Assembly: GCF_036320965.1 (NCBI RefSeq)
Contig: NC_092287.1
Location: forward strand, 5,004,297 to 5,068,296
Direction: 5' to 3'
DNA length: 64,000 nucleotides
Origin: Panulirus ornatus
Lineage: Eukaryota; Arthropoda; Malacostraca; Decapoda; Palinuridae
Shown: piece after piece, positions 1-10,019 of the stretch
How positions within the stretch are numbered: the stretch's first letter is position 1
Layout: each line of letters opens with the position of its first letter
Notes under the pieces: generated by a model
What the model saw: the letters and a program-made list of their open reading frames with translations, nothing else
The model's database searches: none
What the model was told of the DNA's origin: nothing
Translations under genes and position numbers: made by a program

Positions 1-194
1 ATAACTGCAGTACATCAGAACAGCCTTGACTACAATGCAAATACATTTCTATGAAACTACAGGAAAAAATTATAACTACTGTATAAAATGAAAAAAGACA
101 TTAATACGACATAAAATTAAGAAAAACTAACCCTTTGTTCTTTTAAGTGTACATACATGACATTAAAATTTTATGTACACATATATTTTCTGCC

Positions 195-660
195 TTAGAG
201 AGGTAGTGTCATGAACAGATGAACAACGGCCTCATATGTGAACATTCACTCTATAGATATCATGTATAGCACACTTTAGGCATAGTCCCCTATTCAAAGT
301 CAAGCCCAAAAAATCATTCCATGGTTTACCTTGACCACTTCATATCTCCCTAACAGTAAATCATACCTGAGTATACCACATTGATTCAATTCGTTCTAAC
401 CCAAAAACACTTCCCACCTTTCTTAAAGATCAAGTCATGCCACCCAAAAGCCTCTTTCATTTCACCCTTCCATTTCTTTTTTGGTCTCCCCCTCCCCTTT
501 CCTCCCTCCATGTCTATACCACATGTCTAACATGCAGATCCTATCAATCACCCTCCCCTTTCCTCCCTCCATGTCTATACCACATGTCTAAAATGCAGAT
601 CCTATCAATCAGTCTTCCTTTGCTCACCACAGCCATATGTCCAAAAATTTCAGCAAATCC
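195..660 (-). mobile_element. Decayed LINE-L 3' region
   Basis: Reads as the reverse complement of an old LINE-L 3' end. The order is a degenerate tail box (GAGAGGTAGTG), the segment CCATGGTTTACC, a GTATACCACATTGATTCAATTC-like block that encodes the ORF end in younger copies, then the start of the GGTCTCC block. Divergence is high and no frame survives. An internal 61-bp tandem duplication interrupts it. Confidence 0.6.
490..611. repeat. 61-bp tandem duplication
   Basis: Two adjacent 61-bp copies (490-550 and 551-611), each running from CCCTCCCCTTTCC to CCTATCAATCA. I see one mismatch, AACATG against AAAATG. It lies inside the decayed LINE and looks like replication slippage that is more recent than the LINE. 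Confidence 0.9.
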
Positions 661-979
661 TTGTAAGCTTTCAATTATAATACGCTTACTACCACACTTC
701 CCTCTTACATTCATAGCACTCATCACACACCATAGAGTATATAAATCTACTATCTCAGATCACATCATAAAAGTGTTGACTAACTTTAATGTAGAAACAG
801 AAGACAAACAGAATGCAGGAATAGATGATGTAAACGGTATAACGACCTTAAATTTCTACTCACAAAAATCATATGGAATGAAACCAATATAATGATCACA
901 ACAATGTAATAGAAAGTTTTCAACCACAATAACGTACAAAGAAACACAAGTTTTATATCAGTGTATAAAACAATAACTG

Positions 980-1790
980 CAAGTTTTGCACCTTATAAAA
1001 GAAACTATAATCATGTGGAGACATACCAACAGAGTGAAAACAATGAATGGTTTGAAGAAGAGAACACATGAAAAAGCTAAAGAATACAATAAGGAGAGAT
1101 CAGCACAAGACCCAGAAAAAAAAAGATATACTGGCAGAAATAATAAGTCATACAGAAGAAAATGGAGAATAAATGAGAAGAAAGTAAGACAAAGTATGAA
1201 ACACAATCCAAAGGTTCTATTTGCATATATTAATATATGAATATGGGGATAGGGGAGAAAAAATACCTCCCACGTATTCCCTGCGTGTCGTAGAAGGTGA
1301 CTAAAAGGGAAGGGAGCGGGGGGTTGGAAATCCTCCCCTCGTTTTTTTTTTCACCAAAGAAGGAACAGAGAAGGGGGCCAGATGAGGATATTCCCTCAAA
1401 GTACCTGTCCTCTGTTCTTAACGCTACCTTGCTAACGCGGGATATGGTGAATAGTATGAAAGAAAAGAATATACAAAGAACAAATATTCTGAGATTAGAC
1501 CTTTTAACATAGGAAATTAATATGAAAATGATCTAAAAAGTATTTGCCAAATGCAAATCAACTAACATCAACCAGATTCCTGAAAAAAAAAGATAAAAAT
1601 GAAAAATTTAATCATGATGAGTATACCCCTAAAGATACTACCACAAGGAACATAAGTGGAGTGACTGATCAACTTTGAGAGAACTCAGCATCAAGACCTG
1701 ATGGGATTCCTGTCATATTTCTATAAAAGACAAAGAGTACAATATCAAAACTTTTAATGACCTTATTGAGGCAAAGCAGACATCAAAGCA
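980..1790 (+). mobile_element. Relic of a second (CR1-like) LINE, split by unit A
   Basis: The frame at 986-1240 encodes a basic region (RRKWRINEKKVRQSMKHNPK, then FAYIN) of the kind that joins endonuclease and reverse transcriptase in CR1/jockey-type LINEs. After unit A (1244-1478), decayed sequence resumes and includes SRPDGIPVIFL near 1690-1725, matching the first reverse-transcriptase motif (usually GPDGI). The two pieces look like one element broken by a later unit A insertion. The clade is inferred from motif pattern only. The element is not functional. Confidence 0.55.
1244..1478 (+). mobile_element. Unit A (SINE-like), complete
   Basis: Starts GGGATAGGGGAGAAA and continues through the conserved CGTGTCGTAGAAGGTGACTA block, a T-run, CCAAAGAAGGAACAGAGAAG, and the tail box GCTACCTTGCTAACGCGGGA, ending ATAGTATGAAAG. 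No tRNA-type A or B box was seen, so it does not look tRNA-derived. It is inserted into an older CR1-like relic, so it postdates that element. Confidence 0.8.
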
Positions 1791-1796
1791 TTAATG

Positions 1797-2045
1797 TATG
1801 CATTACGCATAAATAGTAGGTTGGAACAAAGGCAAAGCATAAATCAATGCATTAATTAGGTAATAGTAGTTGGTGGGAACAACAGGTAGGAACTTCTAAA
1901 AACACTGCACTAGGGTTGCCCTATCCCATGGCCTGTTAAGAATTAGGCATTAAAGGCTATGACGCAACACTGGAGTTTACCAGTTTTGGAGACTCTTCTG
2001 CCATGGCCACCCTTTCAAGGGAGCATAAAGGGTGTACTGAAATAG
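1797..2045 (+). repeat. Unit C repeat
   Basis: Shares the order GCACTAGGGTTGCCCTAT, GGCCTGTTAAGA, AAAGGC, ACTGGAGTTYACCA with 46140-46365 (same strand) and 58700-58920 (opposite strand). The 5' side carries short AATTAGGTAAT/GGTAGGAA repeats. It has no coding potential and its origin is unknown. It may be a SINE or a miniature transposon. Confidence 0.6.
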
Positions 2046-2700
2046 TATGATCACATAGAGAAAATGAGTGAGGAAAAATTGACAAAGAGGATATATATGT
2101 CAGAGGTGGAGGGAATGAGGAGAAGTGGGAGACCAAATTGGAGGTGGAAAGATGGAGTGAAAAAGATTTTGAGTGATCAGGGCCTGAACATGCAGGAGGG
2201 TGAGAGGGCAAGGAATAGAGTGAATTGGATCGATGTAGTATACCGGGGTAGACGTGCTGTCAGTGGATTGAATCAGGGCATGTGAAGCGTCTGGGGTAAA
2301 CCATGGAAAGTTGTGTGGGGCCTGGATGTGGAGAGGGAGCTGTGGTTTCGGGCATTATTGCATGACAGCTAGAGACTGAGTGTGAATGAATGGGACCTTT
2401 GTTGTCTTTTCGTAGCGCTACCTCGCACACATGAGGGGGGAGGGGGATGGTATTCCATGTGTGGCGAGGTGGCAATGGGAATGAATAAAGGCAGACACTG
2501 TGAATTGTGTGCATGGGTATATATGTATGTGTCTGTGTGTTTATATATATGTGTACATTGAGATGTATAGGTATGTATATTTGCGTGTGTGGACGTGTAT
2601 GTATATACATGTGTATGGGGGTGGGTTGGGCCATTTCTTTCGTCTGTTTCCTTGCACTACCTCGCAAACGCGGGAGACAGCGACAAAGCAAAATAAACAA
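2046..2700 (+). mobile_element. LINE-L 3' fragment, long 3' UTR type
   Basis: The frame at 2064-2252 encodes the C-terminal end of the LINE-L protein (MSEEKLTKRIYMSEVEGMRR through VVYRG). The usual TGA after VYRG reads AGA here, so the frame runs on to 2285. The 3' UTR is the long form: a first box GCGCTACCTCGCACACATGA, a GT-rich stretch, then the second tail box at about 2655-2680 and an A-rich end. It is 5'-truncated, next to unit C. Confidence 0.8.
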
Positions 2701-2721
2701 AAATATATATATATATATTTA

Positions 2722-2766
2722 TATAATTTATTTTGCCTTGTCGCTGTCTCCCGTGCTTGCGAGGTA

Positions 2767-2770
<4 letters not shown>
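2722..2770 (-). mobile_element. LINE-L tail box remnant
   Basis: The reverse-complement tail only (TTTGTCGCTGTCTCCCGTGC then GAGGTAGCGC), flanked on both sides by TA-rich sequence. It is probably a severely 5'-truncated insertion. Confidence 0.7.

Positions 2771-2838
<68 letters not shown>
2771..2838. repeat. (TA)n microsatellite
   Basis: About 34 TA units between a LINE-L tail remnant and a unit A fragment. Confidence 0.95.
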
Positions 2839-2841
<3 letters not shown>

Positions 2842-2967
2842 TCAAATTATTCGCCATTTCCCGCGTTAGCGAGGTAGCGTTAAGAACAGAGAGCTGGGCC
2901 TTTAAAGGAATATCCTCATCTGGCCCCCTTCTCTGCTCCTTCTTTTGGAAAATTAAAAAAAAATAAT
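2839..2967 (-). mobile_element. Unit A, truncated
   Basis: Reverse complement of the 3' half of unit A: CGCCATTTCCCGCGTTAGCG, then GAACAGAGAGCTGGGCC, then CCTTCTTTTGGAAAATTAAA. The head of the unit is missing. Confidence 0.8.
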
Positions 2968-2978
2968 GTGGAAGACCA

Positions 2979-2983
<5 letters not shown>

Positions 2984-3042
<59 letters not shown>
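2984..3042. repeat. (TA)n microsatellite
   Basis: About 29 TA units. It is followed by 62 bp (3043-3104) of otherwise unrepeated sequence with a small hairpin (TTCCTAAGAGT paired with ACTCATAGGAA), and then a LINE-L tail. Confidence 0.95.
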
Positions 3043-3044
<2 letters not shown>

Positions 3045-3111
3045 CTAAGAGTTCCCGTGGACTCATAGGAATATACTTGACCATGCGCGAAATTGTGATC
3101 CTTTCCAATAT

Positions 3112-4358
3112 ATATATTTTTTTTTTTTGCTTTGTCGCTGTCTCCCGCATTTGCGAGGTAGCGCAAGGAAACAGACGAAAGAAATGGCCCAACCCACCCC
3201 CATACACATGTATATACATACGTCCACACATACAAATATACATACCTACACAGCTTTCCATGGTTTACCCCAGACGCTTCACATGCCCTGATTCAATCCA
3301 CTGACAGCACGTCAACCCCGGTATACCACATCGATCCAATTCACTCTATTCCTTGCCCTCCTTTCACCCTCCTGCATGTTCAGGCCCCGATCACACAAAA
3401 TATTTTTCACTCCCTCTTTCCACCCCAAATTTGGTCTCTCACTTCTCGTTCCCTCCACCTCCGACATATATATCCTCTTGGTCAATCTTTCCTCACTCAT
3501 TCTCTCCATGTGCCCAAACCATTTCAAAACACCCTCTTCTGCTCTCTCAACCATGCTCTTTTTATTTTCACACATCTCTCTTACCCTTACGTTACTTACT
3601 TGATCAAACCACCTCACACCACACATAGTCCTCAAACATCTCATTTCCAGCACATCCATCCTCCTGCACACAACTCTATCCATAGCCCACGCCTCGCAAC
3701 CATACAACATTGTTGGAACCACTATTCCTTCAAACATACCCATTTTTGCTTTCCGAGATAATGTTCTCGACTTCCACACATTCTTCAAGGCTCCCAGAAT
3801 TTTCGCCCCCTCCCCCACCCTATGATCCACTTCCGCTTCCATGGTTCCATCCGCTGCCAGATCCACTCCCAGATATCTAAAACACTTTACTTCCTCCAAT
3901 TTTTCTCCATTCAAACTTACCTCCCAATTGACTTGACCCTCAACCCTACTGTACCTAATAACCTTGCTCTTATTCACATTTACTCTTAACTTTCTTCTTT
4001 CACACACTTTACCAAACTCAGTCACCAGCTTCTGCAGTTTCTCACATGAATCAGCCACCAGCAAATGTATCATCAGCGAACAACAACTGACTCACTTCCC
4101 AAGCTCTCTCATCCCCAACAGACTTCATACTTGCCCCTCTTTCCAAAACTCTTGCAGTCACCTCCCTAACAACCCCATCCATAAACAAATTAAACAACCA
4201 TGGAGACATCACACACCCCTGCCGCAAACCTACATTCACTGAGAACCAATCACTTTCCTCTCTTCCTACACGTACACATGCCTTACATCCTCGATAAAAA
4301 CTTTTCACTGCTTCTAACAACTTGCCTCCCACACCATATATTCTTAATACTTTCCACA
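3112..4358 (-). mobile_element. LINE-L copy, 5'-truncated, frameshifted in the catalytic box
   Basis: Tail box and short 3' UTR at 3112-3310, then the protein frame running leftward from 4073 to 3312 (253 codons, ending at VVYRG). It covers the region after the FADD box. Further upstream, 4359-4051 encodes reverse-transcriptase motif B (GLRQGCVMSPWLFNLFMDG) and reads LLFADDT before losing frame. The frame break lies right after the FADD motif, where CAGCGCTGTATC of other copies reads CAGCAAATGTATC. The 5' end abuts a unit A. Confidence 0.9.
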
Positions 4359-4495
4359 CTTTTTTTTTTTTTTTTTTCTTTTTTTTATTCCAAAAGAAGG
4401 AACAGAGAAGGGGGCCAGGTGAGGATATTCCCTCAAAGGCCCAGTCCTCTGTTCTTAGCGCTATCTCGCTAATGCGGGAAATGGCGAATAGTATG

Positions 4496-4500
<5 letters not shown>
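4357..4500 (+). mobile_element. Unit A, 5'-truncated
   Basis: Begins in the T-run and continues through CCAAAAGAAGGAACAGAGAA to the tail box GCTATCTCGCTAATGCGGGA and ATAGTATGAAAAA. It forms an inverted pair with 4529-4768 around a short (TA)n. Confidence 0.85.
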
Positions 4501-4526
<26 letters not shown>

Positions 4527-4528
4527 TA

Positions 4529-4764
4529 TATTTTTTTTCATACTATTTGCCATTTCCCGCGTTAGCGAGGTAGCGTTAAGAACAGAGAACTGGGCCTTAG
4601 AGGGAATATCCTCACCTGACCCCCTTCTCTGTTCCTTCTTTTGGAAAATTAAAAAAAAACAAGAAAGGGGAGGGTTTCCAGCCACCCGCTCCCTCCCCTT
4701 TTAGTCGCCTTCTACGACACGCAGGGAATACGTGGGAAGTATTCTTTCTCCCCTATCCCCAGGG

Positions 4765-4768
<4 letters not shown>
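4529..4768 (-). mobile_element. Unit A, complete, inverted
   Basis: Complete reverse-complement unit A, from CATACTATTTGCCATTTCCC to TCTTTCTCCCCTATCCCCAG. The head end runs straight into (TA)n. This pair is closely matched by 6620-7040. Confidence 0.9.

Positions 4769-4854
<86 letters not shown>
4768..4854. repeat. (TA)n microsatellite
   Basis: About 43 TA units with one AA interruption near 4800. It lies between a unit A head and a 5'-truncated LINE-L. Confidence 0.95.
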
Positions 4855-4857
<3 letters not shown>

Positions 4858-5314
4858 GTAAGAGAGATGTGTGGAAATAAAAAGAGCGTGGTTGAGAGAG
4901 CAGAAGAGGGTGTTTTGAAATGGTTTGGGCACATGGAGAGGATGAGTGAGGAAAGATTGACCAAGAGGATATATGTGTCGGAGGTGGAGGGAACGAGGAG
5001 AAGAGGGAGACCAAATTGGAGGTGGAAAGATGGAGTGAAAAAGATTTTGTGTGATCGGGGCCTGAACATGCAGGAGGGTGAAAGGAGGGCAAGAAATAGA
5101 GTGAATTGGAGCGATGTGGTATACAGGGGTTGACGTGCTGTCAGTGGATTGAATCAAGGCATGTGAAGCGTCTGGGGTAAACCATGGAAAGCTGTGTAGG
5201 TATGTATATTTGCGTGTGTGGACGTGTGTATGTACGTGTGTATGGGGGTTGGGCCATTTCTTTCGTCTGTTTCCTTGCGCTACCTCGCAAACGCGGGAGA
5301 CAGCGACAAAGTAT

Positions 5315-5325
<11 letters not shown>
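4855..5325 (+). mobile_element. LINE-L 3' fragment (short 3' UTR)
   Basis: Starts within the C-terminal region (frame RVREMCGNKKSVVERAEEGV onward), continues to VVYRG and the TGA at about 5131-5133, then the short 3' UTR and tail box, then a ~30-base A-run. The 5' truncation point joins directly to (TA)n. Confidence 0.9.

Positions 5326-5392
<67 letters not shown>
5314..5392. repeat. A-run plus (TA)n between convergent LINE tails
   Basis: Roughly 27 A followed by about 26 TA units. The LINE-L tail on the left and the inverted LINE-L tail on the right both point into it. Confidence 0.95.
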
Positions 5393-5394
<2 letters not shown>

Positions 5395-6617
5395 CTTTTT
5401 TTTTATACTTTGTCGCTGTCTCCCGCATTTGCGAGGTAGCGCAAGGAAACAGACGAAAGAAATGGCCCAACCCCCCCCCCCATACACATGTATATACATA
5501 CGTCCACACACGCAAATATACATACCTACACAGCTTTCCATGGTTTACCCCAGACGCTTCACATGCGCTGATTCAATCCACCGACAGCACGTCAGCCCCG
5601 GTACACCACATCACTCCAATTCACTCTGTTCCCGCCCTCCTCTCACCCTCCTGCATGCTCAGGCCCCGATCACACAAAATCTTTTTCACTCCATCCTTCC
5701 ACCTCCAATTTGGTCTCCCTCTTCTCCTTGTTCCCTCCACCTCCGACACATATATCCTCTTGGTCAATCTTTCCTCACTCATCCTCTCCATGTGCCCAAA
5801 CCACTTCAAAACACCCTCTTCTGCTCTCTCAACCACGCTCTTTTTATTTCCACACATCTCTCTTACCCTTACGTTACTCACTCGATCAAACCACCTCACA
5901 CCACACATTGTCCTCAAACATCTCATTTCCAGCACATCCATCCTCCTGCGCACAACTCTATCCATAGCCCACGCCTCGCAACCATACAACATTGTTGGAA
6001 CCACTATTCCTTCAAACATACCCATTTTTGCTTTCCGAGATAATGTTCTCGACTTCCACACATTCTTCAAGGCTCCCAGAATTTTCGCCCCCTCCCCCAC
6101 CCTATGATCCACTTCCGCTTCCATGGTTCCATCCGCTGCCAGATCCACTCCCAGATATCTAAAACACTTCACTTCCTCCAGTTTTTCTCCATTCAAACTC
6201 ACCTCCCAATTGACTTGACCCTCAACCCTACTGTACCTAATAACCTTGCTCTTATTCACATTTACTCTTAACTTTCTTCTTCCACACACTTTACCAAACT
6301 CAGTCACCAGCTTCTGCAGTTTCTCACATGAATCAGCCACCAGCGCTGTGTCATCAGCGAACAACAACTGACTCACTTCCCAAGCTCTCTCATCCCAACA
6401 GACTTCATACTTGCCCCTTTTCCAAAACTCTTGCAGTCACCCCTAACAACCCATCCATAAACAAATTAAAAAACCATGGAGACATCACACACCCCTGCCG
6501 CAAACTACATTCACTGAGAACCAATACTTTCCTCTCTTCCCACACGTACACATGCCTTACATCCTCGATAAAAACTTTTCACTGCTTCTAACAACTGCCT
6601 CCCACACCATATATTTT
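5393..6617 (-). mobile_element. LINE-L copy, apparently chimeric
   Basis: Tail and short 3' UTR at 5393-5620, then the protein frame leftward from 6376 to 5621, starting SQLLFADDTALVADSCEKLQ. The final codons are disrupted (MQEGERRAGTE instead of RARNRVNW). Up to about 6385 it shares rare variants with the copy at 8518-9500 (GCGCTGATTCAATCCACCGA). From there on it shares CTTGCAGTCACC with the copy at 4100-4360 and shows many single-base deletions. It ends in a unit A. Confidence 0.85.
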
Positions 6618-6619
6618 TT

Positions 6620-6774
6620 AATACTTTCCCCACTTTTTTTTTTTTTTTTTTTTCTTTTTTTATTCCAAAAGAAGGAACAGAGAAGGGGGCCAGGTGAGGA
6701 TATTCCTCAAAGGCCCAGTCCTCTGTTCTTAGCGCTATCTCGCTAATGCGGGAAATGGCGAATAGTATGAAAAA

Positions 6775-6780
<6 letters not shown>
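6620..6780 (+). mobile_element. Unit A, 5'-truncated
   Basis: Same structure and truncation as 4357-4500, but with single-base losses such as GATATTCCTCAAAGG for GATATTCCCTCAAAGG. Confidence 0.85.
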
Positions 6781-6805
<25 letters not shown>

Positions 6806-6807
6806 TT

Positions 6808-7040
6808 TTTTTTCATACTATTTGCCATTTCCCGCGTTAGGAGGTAGCGTTAAGAACAGAGAACTGGGCCTTAGAGGGAATATCCTCACCTGACCCCCTT
6901 TCTGTTCCTTCTTTTGAAAATTAAAAAAAACCAAGAAAGGGGAGGGTTTCCAGCTCACCCGCTCCCCTCCCCTTTTAGTCGCCTTCTACAGACACGCAGG
7001 GAATACGTAGGGAAGTATCTTTCTCCCCTATCCCCAGGGT
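6808..7040 (-). mobile_element. Unit A, inverted, with many 1-bp indels
   Basis: Counterpart of 4529-4768. Differences are mainly missing or extra single bases (CGCGTTAGGAGGTAGCG, CTTCTACAGACACGC, GGGAAGTATCTTTC). This pattern fits sequencing error better than normal divergence. Confidence 0.85.
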
Positions 7041-7140
7041 AATATAATATCACTTATATATTTATATATATATTTATATATAATTATATATATATTATAT
7101 ATAATATAATTATTATATTTTTTTTTTTTTTTTTTATACT
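7041..7140. repeat. Irregular TA-rich tract plus T-run
   Basis: An interrupted TATATTTATA/TAATTATATA tract instead of the perfect (TA)n found at other junctions, then about 20 T leading into a LINE-L tail. It lies in the indel-rich segment. Confidence 0.85.
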
Positions 7141-8502
7141 TTGTCGCTGTCTCCCGCAGTTTGCGAGGTAGCGCAAGGAAACAGACGAAAGAAATGGCCC
7201 ACCCCCCCATACACATGTACATACAACGTCCACACACACGCAAATATACATACCTACACAGCTTTCCATGGTTTACCCCAGACGCTTCACATGCCTTGCT
7301 TCAATCCACTGACAGCACGTCAACCCTGTATACCACATGACTCCAATTCACTCTATTTCTTGCCCTCCTTTCACCCTCCTGCATGTTCAGGCCCCGATCA
7401 CACAAAATCTTTTTCACTCCATCTTTCCACCCTCCAATTTGGTCTCCCTCTTCTCCTCGTTCCCTCCACCTCCGAACATATATCCTCTTGGTCAATCTTT
7501 CCTCACTCATCCTCTCCATGTGCCCAAACCATTTCAAAACACCCTCTTCTGCTCTCTCAACCACGCTCTTTTTATTTCCACACATCTCTCTTACCCTTAC
7601 GTTACTTACTCGCTCAAACCACCTCACACCACACATTGTCCTCAAACATCTCATTTCCAGCACATCCATCCTCCTGCGCACATCTCTATCCATAGCCCAC
7701 GCCTCGCAACCATACAGCATTGTTGGTAACCACTATTCCCTCAAACATACCCATTTTTGCTTTCCGAGATAATGTTCTCGACTTCCACACATTTTTCAAG
7801 GCTCCCAAAATTTTCGCCCCCTCCCCCACCCTATGATCCACTTCCGCTTCCATGGTTCCATCCGCTGACAGATCCACTCCAGATATCTAAAACACTTCAC
7901 TTCCTCCAGTTTTTCTCCATTCAAACTCACCTCCCAATTGACTTGACCCTCACCCCTACTGTACCTAATAACCTTGCTCTTATTCACATTTACTCTCAAC
8001 TTTCTTCTTCCACACACTTTACCAAACTCAGTCACCAGCTTCTGCAGTTTCTCACATGAATCAGCCACCAGCGCTGTATCATCAGCGAACAACAATTGAC
8101 TCACTTCCCAAGCTCTCTCATCCCCAACAGACTTCATACTTGCCCCTCTTTCCAGGACTCTTGCATTTACCTCCTTTACAACCCCATCCATAAACAAATT
8201 AAACAACCATGGAGACATCACACACCCCTGCCGCAAACCTACATTCACTGAGAACCAATCACTTTCCTCTCTTCCTACACGTACACATGCCTTACATCCT
8301 CGATAAAAACTTTTCACTGCTTCTAACAACTTGCCTCCCACACCATATATTCTTAATACCTTCCACAGAGCATCTCTATCAACTCTATCATATGCCTTCT
8401 CCAGATCCATAAATGCTACATACAAATCCCTTTGCTTTTCTAAGTATTTCTCACATACATTCTTCAAAGCAAACACCTGATCCACACATCCTCTACCACT
8501 TC
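7118..8502 (-). mobile_element. LINE-L copy with several frameshifts
   Basis: Tail and 3' UTR at 7140-7330. The protein frame survives in three pieces (7720-7301, 7877-7686 and 8485-7796). The upstream piece carries motif A (YVAFMDLEKAYDRVD), motif B (GLRQGCVMSPW) and the FADD box. Frame breaks near 7460, 7728 and 7880 are single-base changes inside the indel-rich zone. From about 7900 to 8502 the sequence is clean. The 5' end stops at a short (TA)n after CTACCACTTCT. Confidence 0.9.
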
Positions 8503-8517
8503 TATATATATATATAT

Positions 8518-9959
8518 TTCTTTTTTTTTATACTTTGTCGCTGTCTCCCGCATTTGCGAGGTAGCGCAAGGAAACAGACGAAAGAAATGGCCCAACCCCC
8601 CCCCCATACACATGTATATACATACGTCCACACACGCAAATATACATACCTACACAGCTTTCCATGGTTTACCCCAGACGCTTCACATGCGCTGATTCAA
8701 TCCACCGACAGCACGTCAGCCCCGGTACACCACATCACTCCAATTCACTCTGTTCCCCGCCCTCCTCTCACCCTCCTGCATGCTCAGGCCCCGATCACAC
8801 AAAATCTTTTTCACTCCATCCTTCCACCTCCAATTTGGTCTCCCTCTTCTCCTTGTTCCCTCCACCTCCGACACATATATCCTCTTGGTCAATCTTTCCT
8901 CACTCATCCTCTCCATGTGCCCAAACCACTTCAAAACACCCTCTTCTGCTCTCTCAACCACGCTCTTTTTATTTCCACACATCTCTCTTACCCTTACGTT
9001 ACTCACTCGATCAAACCACCTCACACCACACATTGTCCTCAAACATCTCATTTCCAGCACATCCATCCTCCTGCGCACAACTCTATCCATAGCCCACGCC
9101 TCGCAACCATACAACATTGTTGGAACCACTATTCCTTCAAACATACCCATTTTTGCTTTCCGAGATAATGTTCTCGACTTCCACACATTCTTCAAGGCCC
9201 CCAGAATTTTCGCCCCCTCCCCCACCCTATGATCCACTTCCGCTTCCATGGTTCCATCCGCTGCCAGATCCACTCCCAGATATCTAAAACACTTCACTTC
9301 CTCCAGTTTTTCTCCATTCAAACTCACCTCCCAATTGACTTGACCCTCAACCCTACTGTACCTAATAACCTTGCTCTTATTCACATTTACTCTTAACTTT
9401 CTTCTTCCACACACTTTACCAAACTCAGTCACCAGCTTCTGCAGTTTCACACATGAATCAGCCACCAGTGCTGTGTCATCAGCGAACAACAACTGACTCA
9501 CTTCCCAAGCTCTCTCATCCCCAACAGACTTCATACTTGCCCCTCTTTCCAAAACTCTTGCATTTACCTCCCTAACAACCCCATCCATAAACAAATTAAA
9601 CAACCATGGAGACATCACACACCCCTGCCGCAAACCTACTTTCACTGAGAACCAATCACTTTCCTCTCTTCCTACACGTACACATGCCTTACATCCTCGA
9701 TAAAAACTTTTCACTGCTTCTAACAACTTGCCTCCCACACCATATATTCTTAATACCTTCCACAGAGCATCTCTATCAACTCTATCATATGCCTTCTCCA
9801 GATCCATAAATGCTACATACAAATCCATTTGCTTTTCTAAGTATTTCTCACATACATTCTTCAAAGCAAACACCTGATCCACACATCCTCTACCACTTCT
9901 GAAACAACACTGCTCTTCCCCAATCTGATGCTCTGTACATGCCTTCACCCTCTCAATCA

Positions 9960-9960
<1 letters not shown>
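8518..9960 (-). mobile_element. LINE-L copy with open RT frame, left arm of a palindrome
   Basis: One open frame of 414 codons runs leftward from 9960 to 8716. It covers IERVKACTEHQIGEEQC, motif A (YVAFMDLEKAYDRVD), motif B, the FADD box, the C-terminal region (FGHMERMSEERLTKRIYVSE) and VVYRG, then the short 3' UTR and tail. One odd change is CCF where other copies read CGF just before the SGRG segment. The first ~80 residues of the reverse transcriptase and the whole endonuclease are missing, so it is dead for autonomous movement. The 5' edge touches (TA)n. The opposite copy at 10265-11690 is nearly identical. Confidence 0.93.

Positions 9961-9963
<3 letters not shown>

Positions 9964-10018
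<55 letters not shown>
9964..10018. repeat. (TA)n between head-to-head LINEs
   Basis: About 27 TA units. A minus-strand LINE-L ends at its left edge and a plus-strand LINE-L starts at its right edge. Confidence 0.95.

Positions 10019-10019
<1 letters not shown>

Noticed and set aside
437..892. 151-codon plus-strand frame
   Set aside because: Lies mostly in antisense decayed LINE 3' sequence and a 61-bp duplication; no motif.
2657..3235. Open frames with long IYIYIY runs
   Set aside because: Translated (TA)n microsatellite joined to repeat sequence; no gene.
8780..9232. Recurring ~110-150-codon Pro/Ser/Phe/His-rich open frames opposite LINE-L (for example here, 34617-35069, 61352-60900)
   Set aside because: They are antisense shadows of the conserved LINE-L coding region. 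They recur only because the LINE does, with starts and ends drifting between copies.
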